NCBI GenBank assembly: GCA_029706075.1 | Contig: JAINUG010000228.1 | Coordinates: 1,054,001 to 1,118,000 of the forward strand | Direction of reading: 5' to 3' | From: Aldrovandia affinis | Lineage: Eukaryota; Chordata; Actinopteri; Notacanthiformes; Halosauridae | DNA: 64,000 bases | Part shown: positions 26,870-39,723 of the stretch, piece by piece | How the letters are laid out: every line of letters begins with the position of its first letter | Numbering within the stretch: position 1 is the stretch's first letter | The notes under the pieces: generated by a model | Databases searched by the model: none | The model's input: the letters and a program-made list of their open reading frames with translations, nothing else | What the model was told of the DNA's origin: nothing | Translations under genes and position numbers: made by a program

Positions 26870-28015
26870 TGTTGCGTGTGGTTAGAAGTAGCGGCGGCAC
26901 GACGGGGAGGCCATGATGGATCCTGAGCCACCTGGTTACCGCTGCTGGATGGGGAGGGCTCAGCAGGTGAGTGGCTGGGGGCACTTGGTGTTGGTGTAGG
27001 GTGTGCAGGTCCGGACTGCAGTTCCACTGTGTTGGCGAGTCTCTCCAGACTCCTGCTGATGGAGACTCGCAGCGGATGGGCCCGGCTTTCCATCCTGCGG
27101 AGGCAGCTGTTGATGCTGCATCGCAGCAACCCCAGCTCCCTCTGCAACATGTCGAACCGGGCCTGCTGGAGCTCGAGGAACGGCTGGTCTCCTTGGCCCC
27201 GGGTTCGTCGCTGTCCACCGTCTTCTGTTCGGCAGGCCTGGATTGTCATCCCACTCCTCTTGTCTTGCAGAACCACCCGTCTCCGTCTTTGACTCCTGTG
27301 TCTGGGGGCAACCTTCAGCCTGCGGACCTGCACATGGAGCGCAGTCGTGTTGTTTTATTGATATAACTTTTTTAAATGAATTATTATTATTATTATTATT
27401 AATGTCTGCAAATGGGAGCGTAGCGGGGAGGCTTAAGGCATTTCATTTCTGAATAATGTTTCATTTTATTTTTGAGAAAAACAATAGATTGTGACAAATA
27501 AAAATCTATTAAATCAATTAAAATCAATTTCCCCATCACCTTTGTTTCAATATCACGAGTATAATACTTTAAATGATACACATCTTTTCATGCAATGCAT
27601 TACCTGGTAAGCCAACCTCTAGCCCTCCGAAACCCTGTACGCTCTCCGTGGGGAGTGTAGAGGCGGCTATCTCCTCCGCTGGCGTGAGTGACTGACTGAC
27701 TGGTGGAGGGCCTCCCTCCAGTTGACCGTGTGTCCCTTCGGCAAGAGGCAAGTTTTCTCTTGCCTCTTCACTTCACATCATTGAACCGCTTCCTACATTG
27801 GACCGCAGTTCTCAGAGGACCACCAGAGGATGAGGCCGTGATTATGGCTGCCACTTCCTCCCAAGCTGCCTTCACATCATTAGCCCTTGGGGGCTTCTTT
27901 GGGGTGCCATAGATTCGCCCTTGGCGACTCTGCACCTCCCGCACAAGCAAACCACTCTCCTCTTTTGAGAAGCGCTCCTGGCGCAGCTGTCATCCATGTC
28001 AGGAAATTGCCAATT
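26870..28015 (-). pseudogene. Harbinger-associated Myb/SANT-like gene, 3' truncated
   Basis: Exon 1 (about 28010-27607) encodes RFSKEESGLLVREVQSRQG, then GTPKKPPRANDVKAAWEEVA and LRTAVQCRKRFNDVK, a Myb/SANT-like DNA-binding domain. A TGA follows at about 27767. In a shifted frame SLTPAEEIAASTLPTESVQ and GFGGLEVGLPG run up to a good donor (G then GTAATG) at about 27606. A roughly 270-bp intron ends at an acceptor near 27333 (CATGTGCAG). Exon 2 then reads VRRLKVAPRHRSQRRRR, FLELQQARFDMLQRELGLL and a Pro/Ser-rich stretch, a coiled-coil-like tail common in these accessory proteins. The natural stop is lost at the deletion junction. Confidence 0.8.
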
Positions 28016-28275
28016 TGGTATAGCGTTGGCGCACTGGTATTTAAAGGGATAGAAAATAGGTGTTCTGATTGGCCATTATGAAACCAAACCCCCACCACAC
28101 CCACGTGTATTTTTTTAAAGTTAATCCAACGTCTTTTACAACTGTGCGGGAGGTGTGCTATCGTCCTAAGTCACGAAATTACAGAAATTGCGTTAGACAT
28201 GCCTTAAAGCGCCACCGTCCTCACTTTGCATCAGAGATACCGACACCGTTCTGATTCACCAAATTAGGGCCCTAA

Positions 28276-28964
28276 GACAACAAACCCTATGCAATGCCTG
28301 AGTGTTACATTTCCTCCCTCTCTCTTTGCATCGGTCTCTCCCTTTCTCGGTCTCTGCATCTCTCTATTTCTCAATCTCTCTCTCTTTTTTCTCGCTCTCA
28401 AAATTGTATTAAATGGTGCTTTATTCACACAAAGAATCTATAAAATATTCCCGGAGCAGTCACACACGGTTTGGTTTGGTACGCGATGTGAACCGAACGA
28501 ATGCAATCTTGCTTTAACCACTAATGCAGATGCAGAATTTTTTTATTGTGAGCGGAACTTAATTCATAACTCCGAGACCACACCCCCCCCCCCAAGCCCG
28601 AACATATAACTTGTGCAAAGGGCCGGATGTTGTTCGTTCAGCCCACATATGTCCATGGCATAGACATACAAATGTTTTTATATATATTGTCTATGGCACA
28701 CCACTGAACCAGACAGATTCACTTCGCACAGTCCAGCTTTGCAGTCAGTATGGCGAACGCAAATGAGCAAAGCAATAACAAATGACATAGGTGTTTTTAT
28801 AGCAGCGGATTTGCGACCATACTCCGTTGATTGAGTATGGTCGCAAGTGATTGATTGAGGCCCGCTACAAAGTTCCTTCTCGTCCGCAGTTCAGTACTTT
28901 GTTCAGTAAATTATGGCCAATTACCCACTATTTACAAAGTTCATAATAAATGAAAAGCAATTTT
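28276..28964. other. Non-coding stretch, CT-rich at its start
   Basis: 28308-28400 is rich in CTCTCT. The remainder could be the interior of the hAT remnant whose end lies at 29071, but no coding motif supports that. Confidence 0.4.
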
Positions 28965-29071
28965 ATGTTTGCATTTCGTTTTTTCCCCACTGTACCGAAA
29001 ATGTACCGAACCATGACTTAAAAACCGAGGTACGTACCAAACTGTGATTTTTGTGTACCATCACACCCCTA
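28965..29071. mobile_element. hAT terminal fragment
   Basis: GTACCGAAAATGTACCGAAC and AAACCGAGGTACGTACC, then TTTTTGTGTACC and TCACACCCCT. This is the right end of a common fish hAT family with repeated GTACCGAAC-type subterminal motifs. I did not find a matching left end. Confidence 0.6.
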
Positions 29072-29078
29072 ATATATA

Positions 29079-29310
29079 CACTACCGGTCAAAAGTTTTAG
29101 AACACCCCCATTTTCCCGTTTTTACTGAAATTTAAGCAGTTCAAGTCCAGTGAATAACCTGAAATGGTACAAAGGTTAACTGCCAAAGGTTAAAAAAATA
29201 GAAAAAAAGTTTAGGTTACCAAAAACTGAAAAATAATGTTTTCATTATTACAGTATGAAGCATTAATTTGCATATGTACAGATATATCTATGGTAAAATC
29301 CGCAAAAATC
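29079..29310 (+). mobile_element. Tc1/mariner 5' terminus, solo
   Basis: A TA is followed by CACTACCGGTCAAAAGTTTT and AGAACACCCCCATTTT, a widespread fish Tc1 end. The leader decays into the TCTG repeat with no transposase. It sits 8 bp after the hAT end. Confidence 0.8.
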
Positions 29311-29324
29311 TCTTCATATTTATA

Positions 29325-29328
29325 AGTC

Positions 29329-29365
<37 letters not shown>
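29325..29365. repeat. (TCTG)n microsatellite
   Basis: About nine tandem TCTG units. Confidence 0.95.
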
Positions 29366-29366
<1 letters not shown>

Positions 29367-32300
29367 ATGGTTGAGAGTTGAAGTTTGTTAGGGCCGTGTT
29401 TGGGATTCATCTCCATGTCCCCGTTTCAAGGACTCTCTGCCTCGAGCCTATCAGGGGCCTTAATCTGGCAGGGGGCTCTGAATCTATTACAGAGATTAAA
29501 CTGTTTCCACAGCCAACAGAGCTATCATAAGCCAACAAAACACCACTCTAGATGGCCTGTGCAGGAGGAAGGGGGGGGCGCAGGGATGGGGTGAGGGGGG
29601 TGTTCGCCAAAGTCACTTATTTGTCTATTTCATCACGCTAATGGCAGCAGCTATCATCCCATTATAGAGCCACCCCAAGAAGGTTAAACAAATGCTGTTT
29701 GCTTAAGGTCACCACTTTTAAATCAGGTTCAGCTGAACTCTTGCTCAGCCCGCAGCAAATCATCAGCTTGTCTATATCTGCTCTATATATGCAACCTCCT
29801 GAACCGCCCTGATAGTCTTGTGAGTTCCTCTTCTCCCTCACTCTCTCCCACTCTCTCCCTCTTTCTGTGTGTCTCATACCTTTTCTCACTGTCTCTCATT
29901 CACTCCATCCTTCTCTCGGCCTGTTTCTTGTACTGCCTATCTCTCTCCCTCTTTCTCTCCTTTCTCTTGCTCTAGGGCTCTCTTTCCGATCTGTGTTGCC
30001 ACTGAGAATGCACAGCCTGAATTCACCTCTTAATGCAACACTGTCTACGTTTCTACTGTCCAGGCTTCCAGTAGTCTTACAAGGGCAATTAATTAGCTTA
30101 ATTAACCAATGTTTACAATTAAAGCTAGAAAATGAAAACCCTTAGTAAATAAGCTTCATACAGACTAAATCGTGCTCACTTAGTTGAGCTACATGGAACT
30201 GTGTAATTTAGAGAAATTAATTTAATGAACCTATGCCCTTCCTGGGAGTGCAATTACCACCCTGGCGGTCAATTTCAAGGTATACTAATGAAAGCAAATA
30301 GAAGGTTTGTTTTTGGGATTGGCTTAGGTTGGACTGATGCTGCAGGGGTGAGCCACATTCAGGGAGCTCAGGTATCTGAGACTCACTGTGACTTTGATTG
30401 CACAATAACAGGGTTTTAAAGCACGAATTTTTTTAATTTACAGTCATCAAAGTTATGAACATTGGATTGCATCATTTGATTCATATTTAAATGCCTAAAA
30501 TGTAAATGTGATTCTCTGAAAGCCTTGCAATGTAAACAGAGCAGCAAGCAAGCCAGCTACCTGTAATTACTGAAATTCTAACTTTACCCACAGATCACCA
30601 GGGGAGTACTTGTGGACCACTGTCCATAGATCACAGTTTGAGAACCATGGGCCTGAATAATTGCACAGTGAGCTTACAACACAACAGCTTTTCAGCAACT
30701 TAGTAAGTAAAGGAGACAAGTAACCTACAACAACATGTATTTGAAGGCACTGCATGCTTTTATTAAATTACATAAATAAACAAATACGCCAAATCTGACC
30801 TCCAACTAACAATTTCCATATACAATATAAATGTCCGGGGATAATCGTGACCCATGCGCTAAGCAAACCATTCCTCTCCAAGCGATATGGAATCACAGGC
30901 ATGTACACGGCTGAAGTCCGTTTCTGTGCGGGGCTAATTTAAGCTGTATTAGCATATACATTATAGAGAAGCAGAGCTGATAGCCGTAACCCAGAGAAAC
31001 TATGGTGAGTGAAATTAATTTGGATTCCGTTGCTTTTTTAAATGATGAGTCGATACCCTTTTGGTCCTCTCCACTTGCAGTTTAATTCAGCTGGTAGAAT
31101 GCTGGTAGGATATGGGTAGAATGTTGCTCAAATACAGGTAAAACCTTACTGAACATTATCTCGTGCCACGCTCTAAAGAAACAGCGGGTTTGATATAATT
31201 CCTTAAAGTAAACAGGATTGCATTCCATTTTAATGAAGCATGCAGCAAACAATTATTTAATTGGTGAGGGGCACTACAAAGCAGCTGTTGTATAAATATA
31301 GACCGTTTACCAAAGCACTTGAAAAATGTTGAATCTGTGCAATCGGTGTTGCTCTCACCAAACCAGCTCCATCTGCAACCCTATTCAGCAGACTACACAT
31401 TGAATATTAGTGAACGATTCATAACCAAATACAGGAAAACCACTACACCTTCCTAGTTGTCAAAAATGTATTCACTCAAGGGACACAGTATTTAAATACC
31501 AGGCTTTGGAATTCTGTGAGTATTAATAGCATTTGTAATGTGGAACTTATATAGAAAAAATATCACAGTTGAGGAATAGCCTAATGATTTCCAACTATAA
31601 AATTGGTGTTTAGTTGTACTTTTCCCAACACATGGTTGTTGACAAAGAAGAAGGAAGTTGATAAGGAAGTCGCCATATTACCTTGGCGGAAAAAAACAAC
31701 AACCCACAAACATATCTTCTTTCTTAGCTTTGCTTTCTTTGCAACAATGCACTGCTTTGTTTCCATCGAGCCAAGGGCCCAGTAGCAAGCCAGGGCCACT
31801 GTAGGCCAGCACCTCATCAGCATTTTGCAAAGGCACTCACTTTTGTAGTCCTACGGTGTTGATGGCCGGCTTTCGCATGTTCTAACAAAGGTTTACATCA
31901 TGTGCAGGACGACCGATTAACTGCCAGAAAAGAGGGGAATTAGATCATTGAAAGCGCAGGGCCCACTCATGAAATGAACTGGTGCTGAAAGGCAGTCCTA
32001 TGGAGGCCAGGAGAGCAGCCCGCCGGTGTAGCTGCAAAGGGGGCTTCTGGGAGTTTATGGGTTGAGAGCCACAGCACCCTCCTGGGCACAGCGCTCGCTC
32101 AAATGCCCACTCAGCGAGTCTGAGAGAACGCACGGCCACCGATCACAAAGAGAGCATTGTGGGAATTCAGGCACCCAGGAAATACACAACTATTGTATAT
32201 TATTTATACATTTTTATTAATTAATTAATGTTATTTTTGGGGGTGCAGCTTTGCAGTAGTTAGACAAAGACAGAGGAATCCCATTCCATGGAGCCACAGT

Positions 32301-32842
32301 ACCCTCTAGTGGACACTGTGTGTAACAGCGTAGAGTAATGCCTGTGGAGGCCAAAACTACCACACAGTAGGATGTTTAATACTTTGTCCTTGAGAGGAGA
32401 AAAGGACCTCTTCATTCACTTGCAGGTGACATAGAACAATAATGTTGGCACAGACAGGCAGTGGGTGACTCATTGCTGAATGCATGGATCAGTATTATTA
32501 TTATTTGTTTCATCATAATGTCAAGTGGCAAAACTGTTGATTTGTCCTTCGCTAGAGGACCAAGACCCCAAAAGTCCTATCAAACCACAGTTCCTCTCAG
32601 ACAGCCAACACAGCACTGTACAGGAGTAAAGAATCCAAAATAAATAAGATTTGGCTTAGGCCCAGTCAGATCTGAACTTTGTATTTGGAATTTGAGTTTT
32701 GAATCCATGTTTAAACATACATTTCCGTGAATCCCACAATGTAGTCAATCATATTCAGTAGAATGAGTTTTTCAGTGATGCAAAACATTTATGATTTTTC
32801 TGGTTTCTAAAAAATTTTTGGATGCATACACTCAAAGACAAA
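29366..32842. other. Non-coding stretch, probable intron
   Basis: No gene recognised. 29570-29600 is G-rich and 29825-29975 is CT-rich. 30600-30650 (CACAGTTTGAGAACCATG) looks like a worn Charlie-type hAT end. Confidence 0.45.
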
Positions 32843-32987
32843 GGCCTGTATTCAATCAACATCTGTCCTTAACTTTTAACTTTTGAAAAGTTTTAGTTCT
32901 CTTTTTCTTCACAAAAAAAGACAAAGTAACACTTGCATTTATTTGCAAAGTCAAAAGTAAAGGGCAAATGTTGATTGAATCCAGGCC
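32843..32987. mobile_element. Short MITE with about 23-bp terminal inverted repeats
   Basis: It starts GGCCTGTATTCAATCAACAT and ends with the inverse of GGCCTGGATTCAATCAACAT. 145 bp, no coding capacity. The superfamily is unclear; the GGCC start would suit Harbinger, but no clean 3-bp duplication is visible. Confidence 0.75.
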
Positions 32988-34608
32988 ATACAGTATATTG
33001 ATTAAAAGACTTCTGCTACTACTGTTCTTATTAAACCTGACATCTGTCATTTCCTGAGCAGCAGACTGCTTTCTTCAAATCATTTCCAGCTCTTAAACTT
33101 GAACGGGGAGGAAAAAGCAACATGTGGCTGGGTGCCAGAGTAACAGTCAACAGACATGAGGAGACCTGGTTCATTTCATCCAAAGCTCATCCCAGTACCC
33201 CTACAATTAATCAATTGCCTGACGGATGATAATCGCCATGTTTGCGCAAGATGTTGGTGTGTGTGGGGGCATTCAAAGTGCACAGAAGAGGGGGAGAAAA
33301 CACAGATGACAGCCGGATTGTATCAGACGGAGCCTCCCTCCGTCTCTGAATTATGCGCGCTGTCAGTCGACAACGACGGGCCCGGAGCTGCCCAGCATCG
33401 AGAGGCACTTCATGCGGCCCGGCTGGGGCTTACGCTCACTTCATCCATCTCTTCACTAAAACACTAGGGTCATACCCCATTAACACTCTATACACCATGC
33501 AACATGCCCCAGACAGCCCAGGAGCCCTGGAAACAAATTGACAGCTGGTATTCCACTGTGCTACACTGCCCTTTGTCTCCCTAACTGTCAGATAAAAGGG
33601 AAGGAGAAAAAAATAGAATAGGCTATAAAACTTAATTCCGTGTTATTCCTGTTGGCACTGAAGCAGATTCAAAACATGTAACATTGTCAAAAAAACATCC
33701 CTTGCTACAGTAGTATCCTCTCTCTCTCCCCCCCCCCCAAGACTGCAAAGCTTCAAAAGACAGTGGATAACGACACGTGGTTGGGTCTGTGTGATGATAT
33801 AACTGCTTTTAGGGAATACTGGCTGAAGTTACAGTATATGAGACAGAACAACACTATACTGTAGGTCTGAGCCCACACAGGCCTGACCAATAAGGCACTC
33901 TTTGGACACTGTATGGACCTCATGTGTCCTTCGAGATGTTTAAGCACATTTGTAGGTTCCAGTGTCTCAGCTCAAACATGGAAGGCCTACTCAGCTGTGC
34001 AGTGAACACACACACCACTTGTGTGACATAAATATTAACAACAACCCAAAAGAGAAAAAGAAGAATAGCACAATTGAGGGCTGCATGGAAGCCTTCACCG
34101 CTGAGGCACAGGAAGCCAATCGTATTAACTGGTCGGGTACGGTCGAGTCTAAAACTCAGCAGTTGCCATAGCAGAGCAGCAAGCTGGTCAAGCATCATTG
34201 ATTTCCACTCCCGCTGCAGTAGAGACAGCCATGGTCCTTGTGTAACTGAGGCCCAGGAAGCCACTGGAGGAGGTCGGCCATGAGCCTGACACTGAGGGCT
34301 GTAAAGCAAATCCTGGAGTGTGTGTGAGGAGGGTATGTGTTTTGCTTTATCACTCTGGAGGCACTGGGGCATGGTATACTAGCTGTCCAGGGCTTGACAG
34401 TACTTAATAGAGAGCAGCAATATTTTACTGCACGACTGCCCGCCCTGTACGAATATAGCACCACATGCCCCCACAGCACACAACATTGGATCAATACTCA
34501 TCATAGCTACAAGCCCCACTGATGACAGACTCAGAAATATGCAATTGGTAGTGTGTTCATTAAGAGCCCAGAAGTGCACTCAGCATCTCCATCTGTGAAT
34601 GGAAAATG
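32988..34608. other. Non-coding stretch, probable intron
   Basis: No gene or element recognised; a C-tract lies near 33730-33738. Confidence 0.45.
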
Positions 34609-34790
34609 GACCAACCCTCTCCTTGAGATTTGGTTCAATTTGTTCAATTCCATCACCAGCACACCTGATTCAACTAATCAACGCTTATTAAGTAGTTAAC
34701 AAGTTGAATCAGGATATGCTGGTGGAGGAATTTAACAAACACATGGACTGCCTAGGGTCCAGACAAGGAGAGGGTTGGGAACTACTGGAC
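34609..34790. mobile_element. Hairpin hAT-like MITE, degenerate
   Basis: The arms CCAACCCTCTCCTTG and CAAGGAGAGGGTTGG enclose inverted CACCTGATTCAACTAATCA and TTGAATCAGG motifs, the same layout as the MITE at 21731-21935. The outer ends are worn and no duplication is visible. Confidence 0.7.
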
Positions 34791-35379
34791 TAAAGGATGG
34801 TATCAATGAATCAGGGACCTTGAACCAATCACTGTGTTTTGCTGTGGAAAGCAAAATTGCTTGATCAGTTCAAGCAAGCTTATTGTAGCTCCACCAGTGT
34901 TTCCTCTAGGTTTTTTGTTGCAGTTGGGAGGATTCCCCAAGTGGGCAGTCGGAGGGGGCTGCCGGGGTATTTTGTGGCAGCTTACCAGGAAATTAAATAA
35001 AGCCATGAATTTTGGGGCTTCCATCCAGTTATGATCCCATCCAGTTAGTTATTTAGCTAACTAGTGAAGTCTTTCTTTGCCAGTAGCCTCTCTTGTATGT
35101 TGTGTGGTTCATCACCTCTGTCATTTCTCTCAGTCACCTACATAGGCATATCAGTGACTTGCCTCAGAATCCCAGTGGGTGACTAGCCTAGGAGCACCAG
35201 TGAGACATATCATCCACCATTTAATTGGCCTCTGCCGACACATCAGTTACCTCCTTTGGGTTATAATTAGTTGTATCATTGATCTCCGTCGAAACATCAA
35301 TTGCCTCCTTCAACCAATCATTTGCCCAATTTTTGGCACAATCCAACCCCCATACCAGCTCTCTTGTCCTCTCCTACTC
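34791..35379. other. Non-coding stretch, probable intron
   Basis: Nothing recognised. Confidence 0.45.
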
Positions 35380-35531
35380 CAATCTGCTCTAAAACCTCTG
35401 GTTTGGTACTCTGACTTGCTGCAACAATCTGTTCTCCTTGGGCTTCGAACTGCGTCCCTGTTAGGCAGCCACACTCGTATCGGACCAACCAAGATACGGT
35501 GCGTTAGACCGATGCGCTATCCGCCGCCCCC
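35380..35531 (-). mobile_element. tRNA-derived SINE, head portion
   Basis: On the minus strand: GGCGGATAGCGCATCGGTCT (box A type), then CGATACGAGTGTGGCTGCC and CAGTTCGAAGCCC (box B). The head matches the copy at 53680-54118, which shares the TAGCG..CGGTCTA and GTACGAGTG-like spacer. The body is short or lost. Confidence 0.7.
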
Positions 35532-36634
35532 TAACTAGTATTACTTTTAATGTTACTCTTAGCTAGTTAGCCAACTAGATGTGACTTGTGCCTTTCTTAC
35601 AATTGTCGGCTAATTCTATCTGGTGGCCTGGACGATTGCTTAGCGATCTGTTACTCTGTGCTGACTTGTTTTCATTTTTACATTCGTCTTTGTTGTGCTT
35701 TCGTTATTTGTTGTGATTATTAGGATATTCATTTGATTCAATCTGATTCCTTTGCAGTTGCAAGTTCCCTTACTACAAACAACCAGTACCTAGCTTAGTC
35801 TTGTCATTTCTGGTTTTCTGCTTCTGTGTGTTCACAACTACAACTCAGTGCGGTTTGCACTGACTTGGTTTCTCTGTCTCAGCAGTAATTTAATCAGACG
35901 CAGGGAGAGTTAGAATTATAGGTAGGGGACAAAGTGAGGCCAATGCAGTGCGAGTGTTGCAGAATGACTGGGTTTCTGGAGGGAGGCTTTCGGGGGCATT
36001 CATCTGTGACTGCTGTTGGCTTGAGAGCATCTCCAGAGCAAAGTTATTTATCTTGAAGACCAACTTGCTGGATTTGACTGCCCTGCAGAATTGTAATAGT
36101 TCCAGGAATTGATTAGTATACCCTTTAGAGACTTAGCTAACATGCCAGAGCAAATTCTTACAGTCTTACAATTATGATTTCCAGAGCAGGCAAGGAGAGA
36201 GAATCAGGAGACAGTAAAGCAGAAAAGGGTGTGCACATAATGCAATGTTGAGTTTGTGGTGTCCAACCAATTCCACCCTTGCAGGAAGAGGATCTGGCCC
36301 AGTGCTCTGAGAGTGGGAGGACTGATGAGATCCAGGGCACCCTGGCGGCCACACCCCCAAAGGAAAAGGGAAGTGTAGACAGTACAGTATGCTCAGAAAC
36401 CTCCTGGAACATGCGGACAAGCTCCTGCTGAGAGCGGGGCTGGATCCAGTGGTCATGGTCCATATTGGACCACTGAAAAATGTAGGCAACATTTGAGGTT
36501 CTGCAGGACATATATGTAGAATTAGCAACAAAGATCAGGAGCAGTACTGGTGCTATGTGCAGAACGTGCTAGTAAATGGAAGCAAAATCATACTGTATAT
36601 GGAGATTTAACACATGGCTAGAAACCTGGTGTAA
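35532..36634. other. Non-coding stretch, probable intron
   Basis: Nothing recognised. Confidence 0.45.
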
Positions 36635-37716
36635 GAAGGTCCCATCTTACTCCTCGGTGACTTCAACCTGCTGCTGGACACCCCTCAGTCCTCTGCATTT
36701 CTCCCCCTGCTTCAGTCCTTCGACTTCACCATGACTGAATCCCCATCCACCCACAAGGCTGGTAACTAACTGGACCTGGTCTTCACTAGGAACTGTACCT
36801 CACCCAACATTGCGGTATCTCCTCTACATGTGTCTGACCACTGCTTTCTGTCTTTTTCCCTCACCCTCCCCTCTGTGCCTGAACCATCTTCATCCCCACT
36901 GTCCTTGTCTGTCACAACCTCCGCTCTCTCTCCCCCGCTGCCCTGTCAGCTACTGTTCTATCTTCCCTTCCCCCTACTGATGCCTTCTCTCAGCTACCTG
37001 CTGAGGAAGCATCATCCACCCTACTTTCCTCTCTCTCCTCCTCCTTTGACTCACTCTGTCCTCTATCCACTAAACCTGCTCGTCTCTGAACCCCCACCCC
37101 CTGGCTAACTGACTCCATTCGGGCTGACCGACTGAAACTGCGAGCAGCAGAATGGAAATGGAGAAAATCCAAATCCCCTGCGGCTCTGACTGATTTCCAC
37201 ACACTCCTGGCTACCTTTTCCTCTAACCTCTCCTCTGCTAAGTCTGCATTTTTCCTTTCCAAGATTCAATCTTCTGTTTCTAACCCTCGAAAACTCTACT
37301 CTACGTTTTCCTCTCTCCTCACCCCTCTTCCTCCCCCACCCCCCTCCTCTCTAACCGTGGATGACTTCGCATCCTTCTTTCGCGAGAAGGTCGATGACAT
37401 TCGCAACTCCTTCGCCCCATCCTCTCCCTCACCTAAGTCTCCCTCACCCATCTCGCTTCCTAAACCTCTCACCCCTCTGTCCTCCTTCTCGCCCCTCCCT
37501 GACTCAGACATCCTTGTTCACTCCCACCGTCCCACCACCTGCCCTCTCGATCCCATTCCTTCCCCCCTCTTCCAGTCCATTGCTATGGACATCCTCCCCT
37601 TTGTCTGCAATGTTATTAACTCCTCTCTTTCCTCTGGCTCTATCCCCTCCTCCCTCAAATGCACTCATGTTGTCCACCTCCTCAAAAACAACTCTCTGAA
37701 TCCTGCTGTCATCCAT
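36635..37716 (+). pseudogene. L2-clade LINE ORF fragment (endonuclease end to RT start)
   Basis: It begins with LLLGDFNLLLDTPQSSAFLP, then LDLVFTRNC and VSDHCFLSFSL, the last blocks of the endonuclease (GDFN and the SDH catalytic His). A Pro/Ser-rich linker follows, then DSIRADRLKLRAAEWKWRK and LTVDDFASFFREKVDDIR. The RT start reads CPLDPIPSPLFQSIAMDILP and SGSIPSSLKCTHVVHLLK, where the family usually has a P-LLKK-P block. There are a stop near 36768 and two or three frame changes. It is cut off at both ends, so the RT core (YADD) is missing. The style matches UnaL2/ZfL2-type fish elements, which would also be the machinery used by the L2-tailed SINEs here. Confidence 0.85.
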
Positions 37717-38518
37717 TCCACTCCCCGGTGGACCATTTGTTGGATGCGGGGGGGTGAACAGGGGGTGGACAGGCAATTTCCCCGTCCCCCCTTTCAACCA
37801 ATGATGAGTTCACCAGATGACAGAACTTAGTGCAGGGAGGGAGGGGGGCTGGCTAACTAAAATTAGAGCCAGCTCCTTCCAAACCCTACACTAGCACAAG
37901 ACATAATAGGAGCTACCGGAATGAAAGTGCTTCTGGCTTCAATCGGTAAATTCGGTAAACGATTTTAGATTCGGTAAACGAACCTCCATGTCTTGTCATT
38001 GTCAACTTCTGGGGATTTATTTTCCAACTTACAAAGCAATGTACATGTACTAACAAAACTTAGTAATACATATATCGAACTGGTGTGTGTTTGTATTCAC
38101 AAGCACTGAAAGCTTTCATGTATTTTATTTCCAGAAACTGACAACAGAAAATTAGCAAATAAGCTAAGGACGTTTTTTTTCCACTTGCTCTGAAATTAGG
38201 AACTATTTTAGCTCGACCAATCTTGAATTTCCGGTGAGGAAAAAATATGAAAACAGTGCTATAATACTTATGTAAATGTAGAAGTGTTTATACTGATTTT
38301 CACATTAACAAGTTTGTCTTTTACAATCTACCAGTGTTTTGGTTACTTTCTCTGTATTTAGTGTATTACGAGATAAATTACTTTCGGTTTTTGCAAACTC
38401 GTACCAGTTCGCGTTGTGAAAGTCAATAGCAAATGCATGTGTAACTCATTGTAATCCTTAGAATATTTTGTATTTAACTATGTCTAATATGACCATGTAT
38501 TATATTTGATTTTATATG
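37717..38518. other. Non-coding stretch, target region of the Gypsy element
   Basis: AT-rich apart from a G-rich patch near 37740-37760 and 37838-37850. No gene recognised. Confidence 0.45.
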
Positions 38519-38523
38519 AAAAC

Positions 38524-38652
38524 TGTCATGATATCAATCCGCCATCCTTGATATAAGGATATAAGGTAAGTGGTCCCGGCGATTCACAATAAAGTTGGCT
38601 AAACTACCCTGCGCCTTGGTGTAATCTCTCACATATAACACATATTAACACA
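38524..38652 (+). repeat. Gypsy 5' LTR
   Basis: Begins TGTCATGATATCAATCC and ends TATTAACACA (TG...CA). It is directly followed by TGGTGTCAGAACG, a primer-binding-site-like sequence common in vertebrate LTR elements. The target duplication AAAAC precedes it at 38519-38523. Confidence 0.88.
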
Positions 38653-38789
38653 TGGTGTCAGAACGTAAAAATAGCGAAAACGCCTCGAAATAGAAGGACT
38701 GACGCCACCCGCTAGACTCAACCTGCAAAATGGTAACTTGTCCGAAAACTGGAGGAGATTTTGTAGGAGAAAAATTAAGAGGCTTCACA

Positions 38790-39723
38790 CTTAGGAAATC
38801 CATGCTCTGTCCCTATGTTGTCCAATAGATCACTCAGAATACAATGGGTACAGGATGCAGGACTCAGAACAAAATGAGCAGGATACAGAACCATACGCTG
38901 AACACAAGAGCCAAGGCAAAGATAAACTCAGATCAGGGTCCCAGTGTACATTTGTGCAGCAGTGAATTGTCCCTGTCCGAGGAAGCAATGGTCACGAGTA
39001 GGGGAGAGAGCTGGACTTCACATCCTGAAAGCCTGGTTCACCTGTCACAAAAATTTAAGAGCCCAGTTCGGGGCAAGACAGGCAGCACGGGGGTGAGAGG
39101 AGTGAATTAACAGTTAAATAAATGAATCCCGCCACATTTAAGTCTTTTACCTTTATATCAGTTTCTGCAAAACCTACCGCCAGCATTCTTGAGGCGCGCG
39201 GCGGATAGATTATAAACCCCTGGAATTAGATGATCTGCATAAATCGTGTGGGAACGATGTAGCCATTTATCAAATAAAATTATTAGTAAGCTACATAATA
39301 CAGGTAAATACATAGTATGCAGTTTGGTCAGCTGAAGTGTCTGTTTATGTCTGTTTATTTATTTTCATTAAAGAGCCAAACGAATAATTAAATGATGAAA
39401 ATATGAACAAAGGAAAGTAAAAAGTGGTCACGGGATGGAACGCCATAAGGTCATGGGGAGGGGTTGAGCCAGGTGGGCATGGTGGTTAAGCTCCAAGGCA
39501 GGAAGGGTCATGACATGATAAAAGGTTGATGCACGGGACCAGGGGTAGCTGTTTTATGCAAACCAGCCAGGTTTTTGTATCTAATCTTGCATTGCATACA
39601 ATAAACCTTATTTACCTCAGACTCTGAAGATTGTGCTGTTTTTTGAAGAAGTATTAAGTGTGGTTTGGGATCGCTCAGTCAAACTGGCCCTGTCTGAGAT
39701 CTGATTCTCCCTTTATCTGGTTG
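38790..39723. mobile_element. Unidentified insertion in gag, LTR-like in its right part
   Basis: Not recognised as gag. The right part (about 39400-39690) has a TATA-like GATAAAAGG near 39520 and an AATAAA near 39600 followed by a CT-rich stretch, the arrangement of an LTR promoter and polyadenylation signal. No matching ends or duplication were found, so this is tentative. Fossil. Confidence 0.35.

Larger units (their letters stand above)
25980..28272. mobile_element. PIF/Harbinger element carrying both genes, internally deleted
   Basis: The termini are GGGCCCTATTTT and the inverse of GGGCCCTAATTTGGTG. TAT (25977-25979) and TAA (28273-28275) flank it, close to the 3-bp TWA duplication of this superfamily. 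Inside, a plus-strand transposase start (26563-26865) faces a minus-strand Myb/SANT-like gene (28015 down to about 26870). The two run into each other where the transposase core should be. The 2.29-kb size is well below that of intact two-gene Harbingers, consistent with one internal deletion removing the catalytic domain. Confidence 0.88.

Noticed and set aside
26412-27218. 268-codon minus-strand frame
   Set aside because: It is a neighbouring frame of the Harbinger Myb-like gene and antisense of its transposase; it shows no domain of its own.
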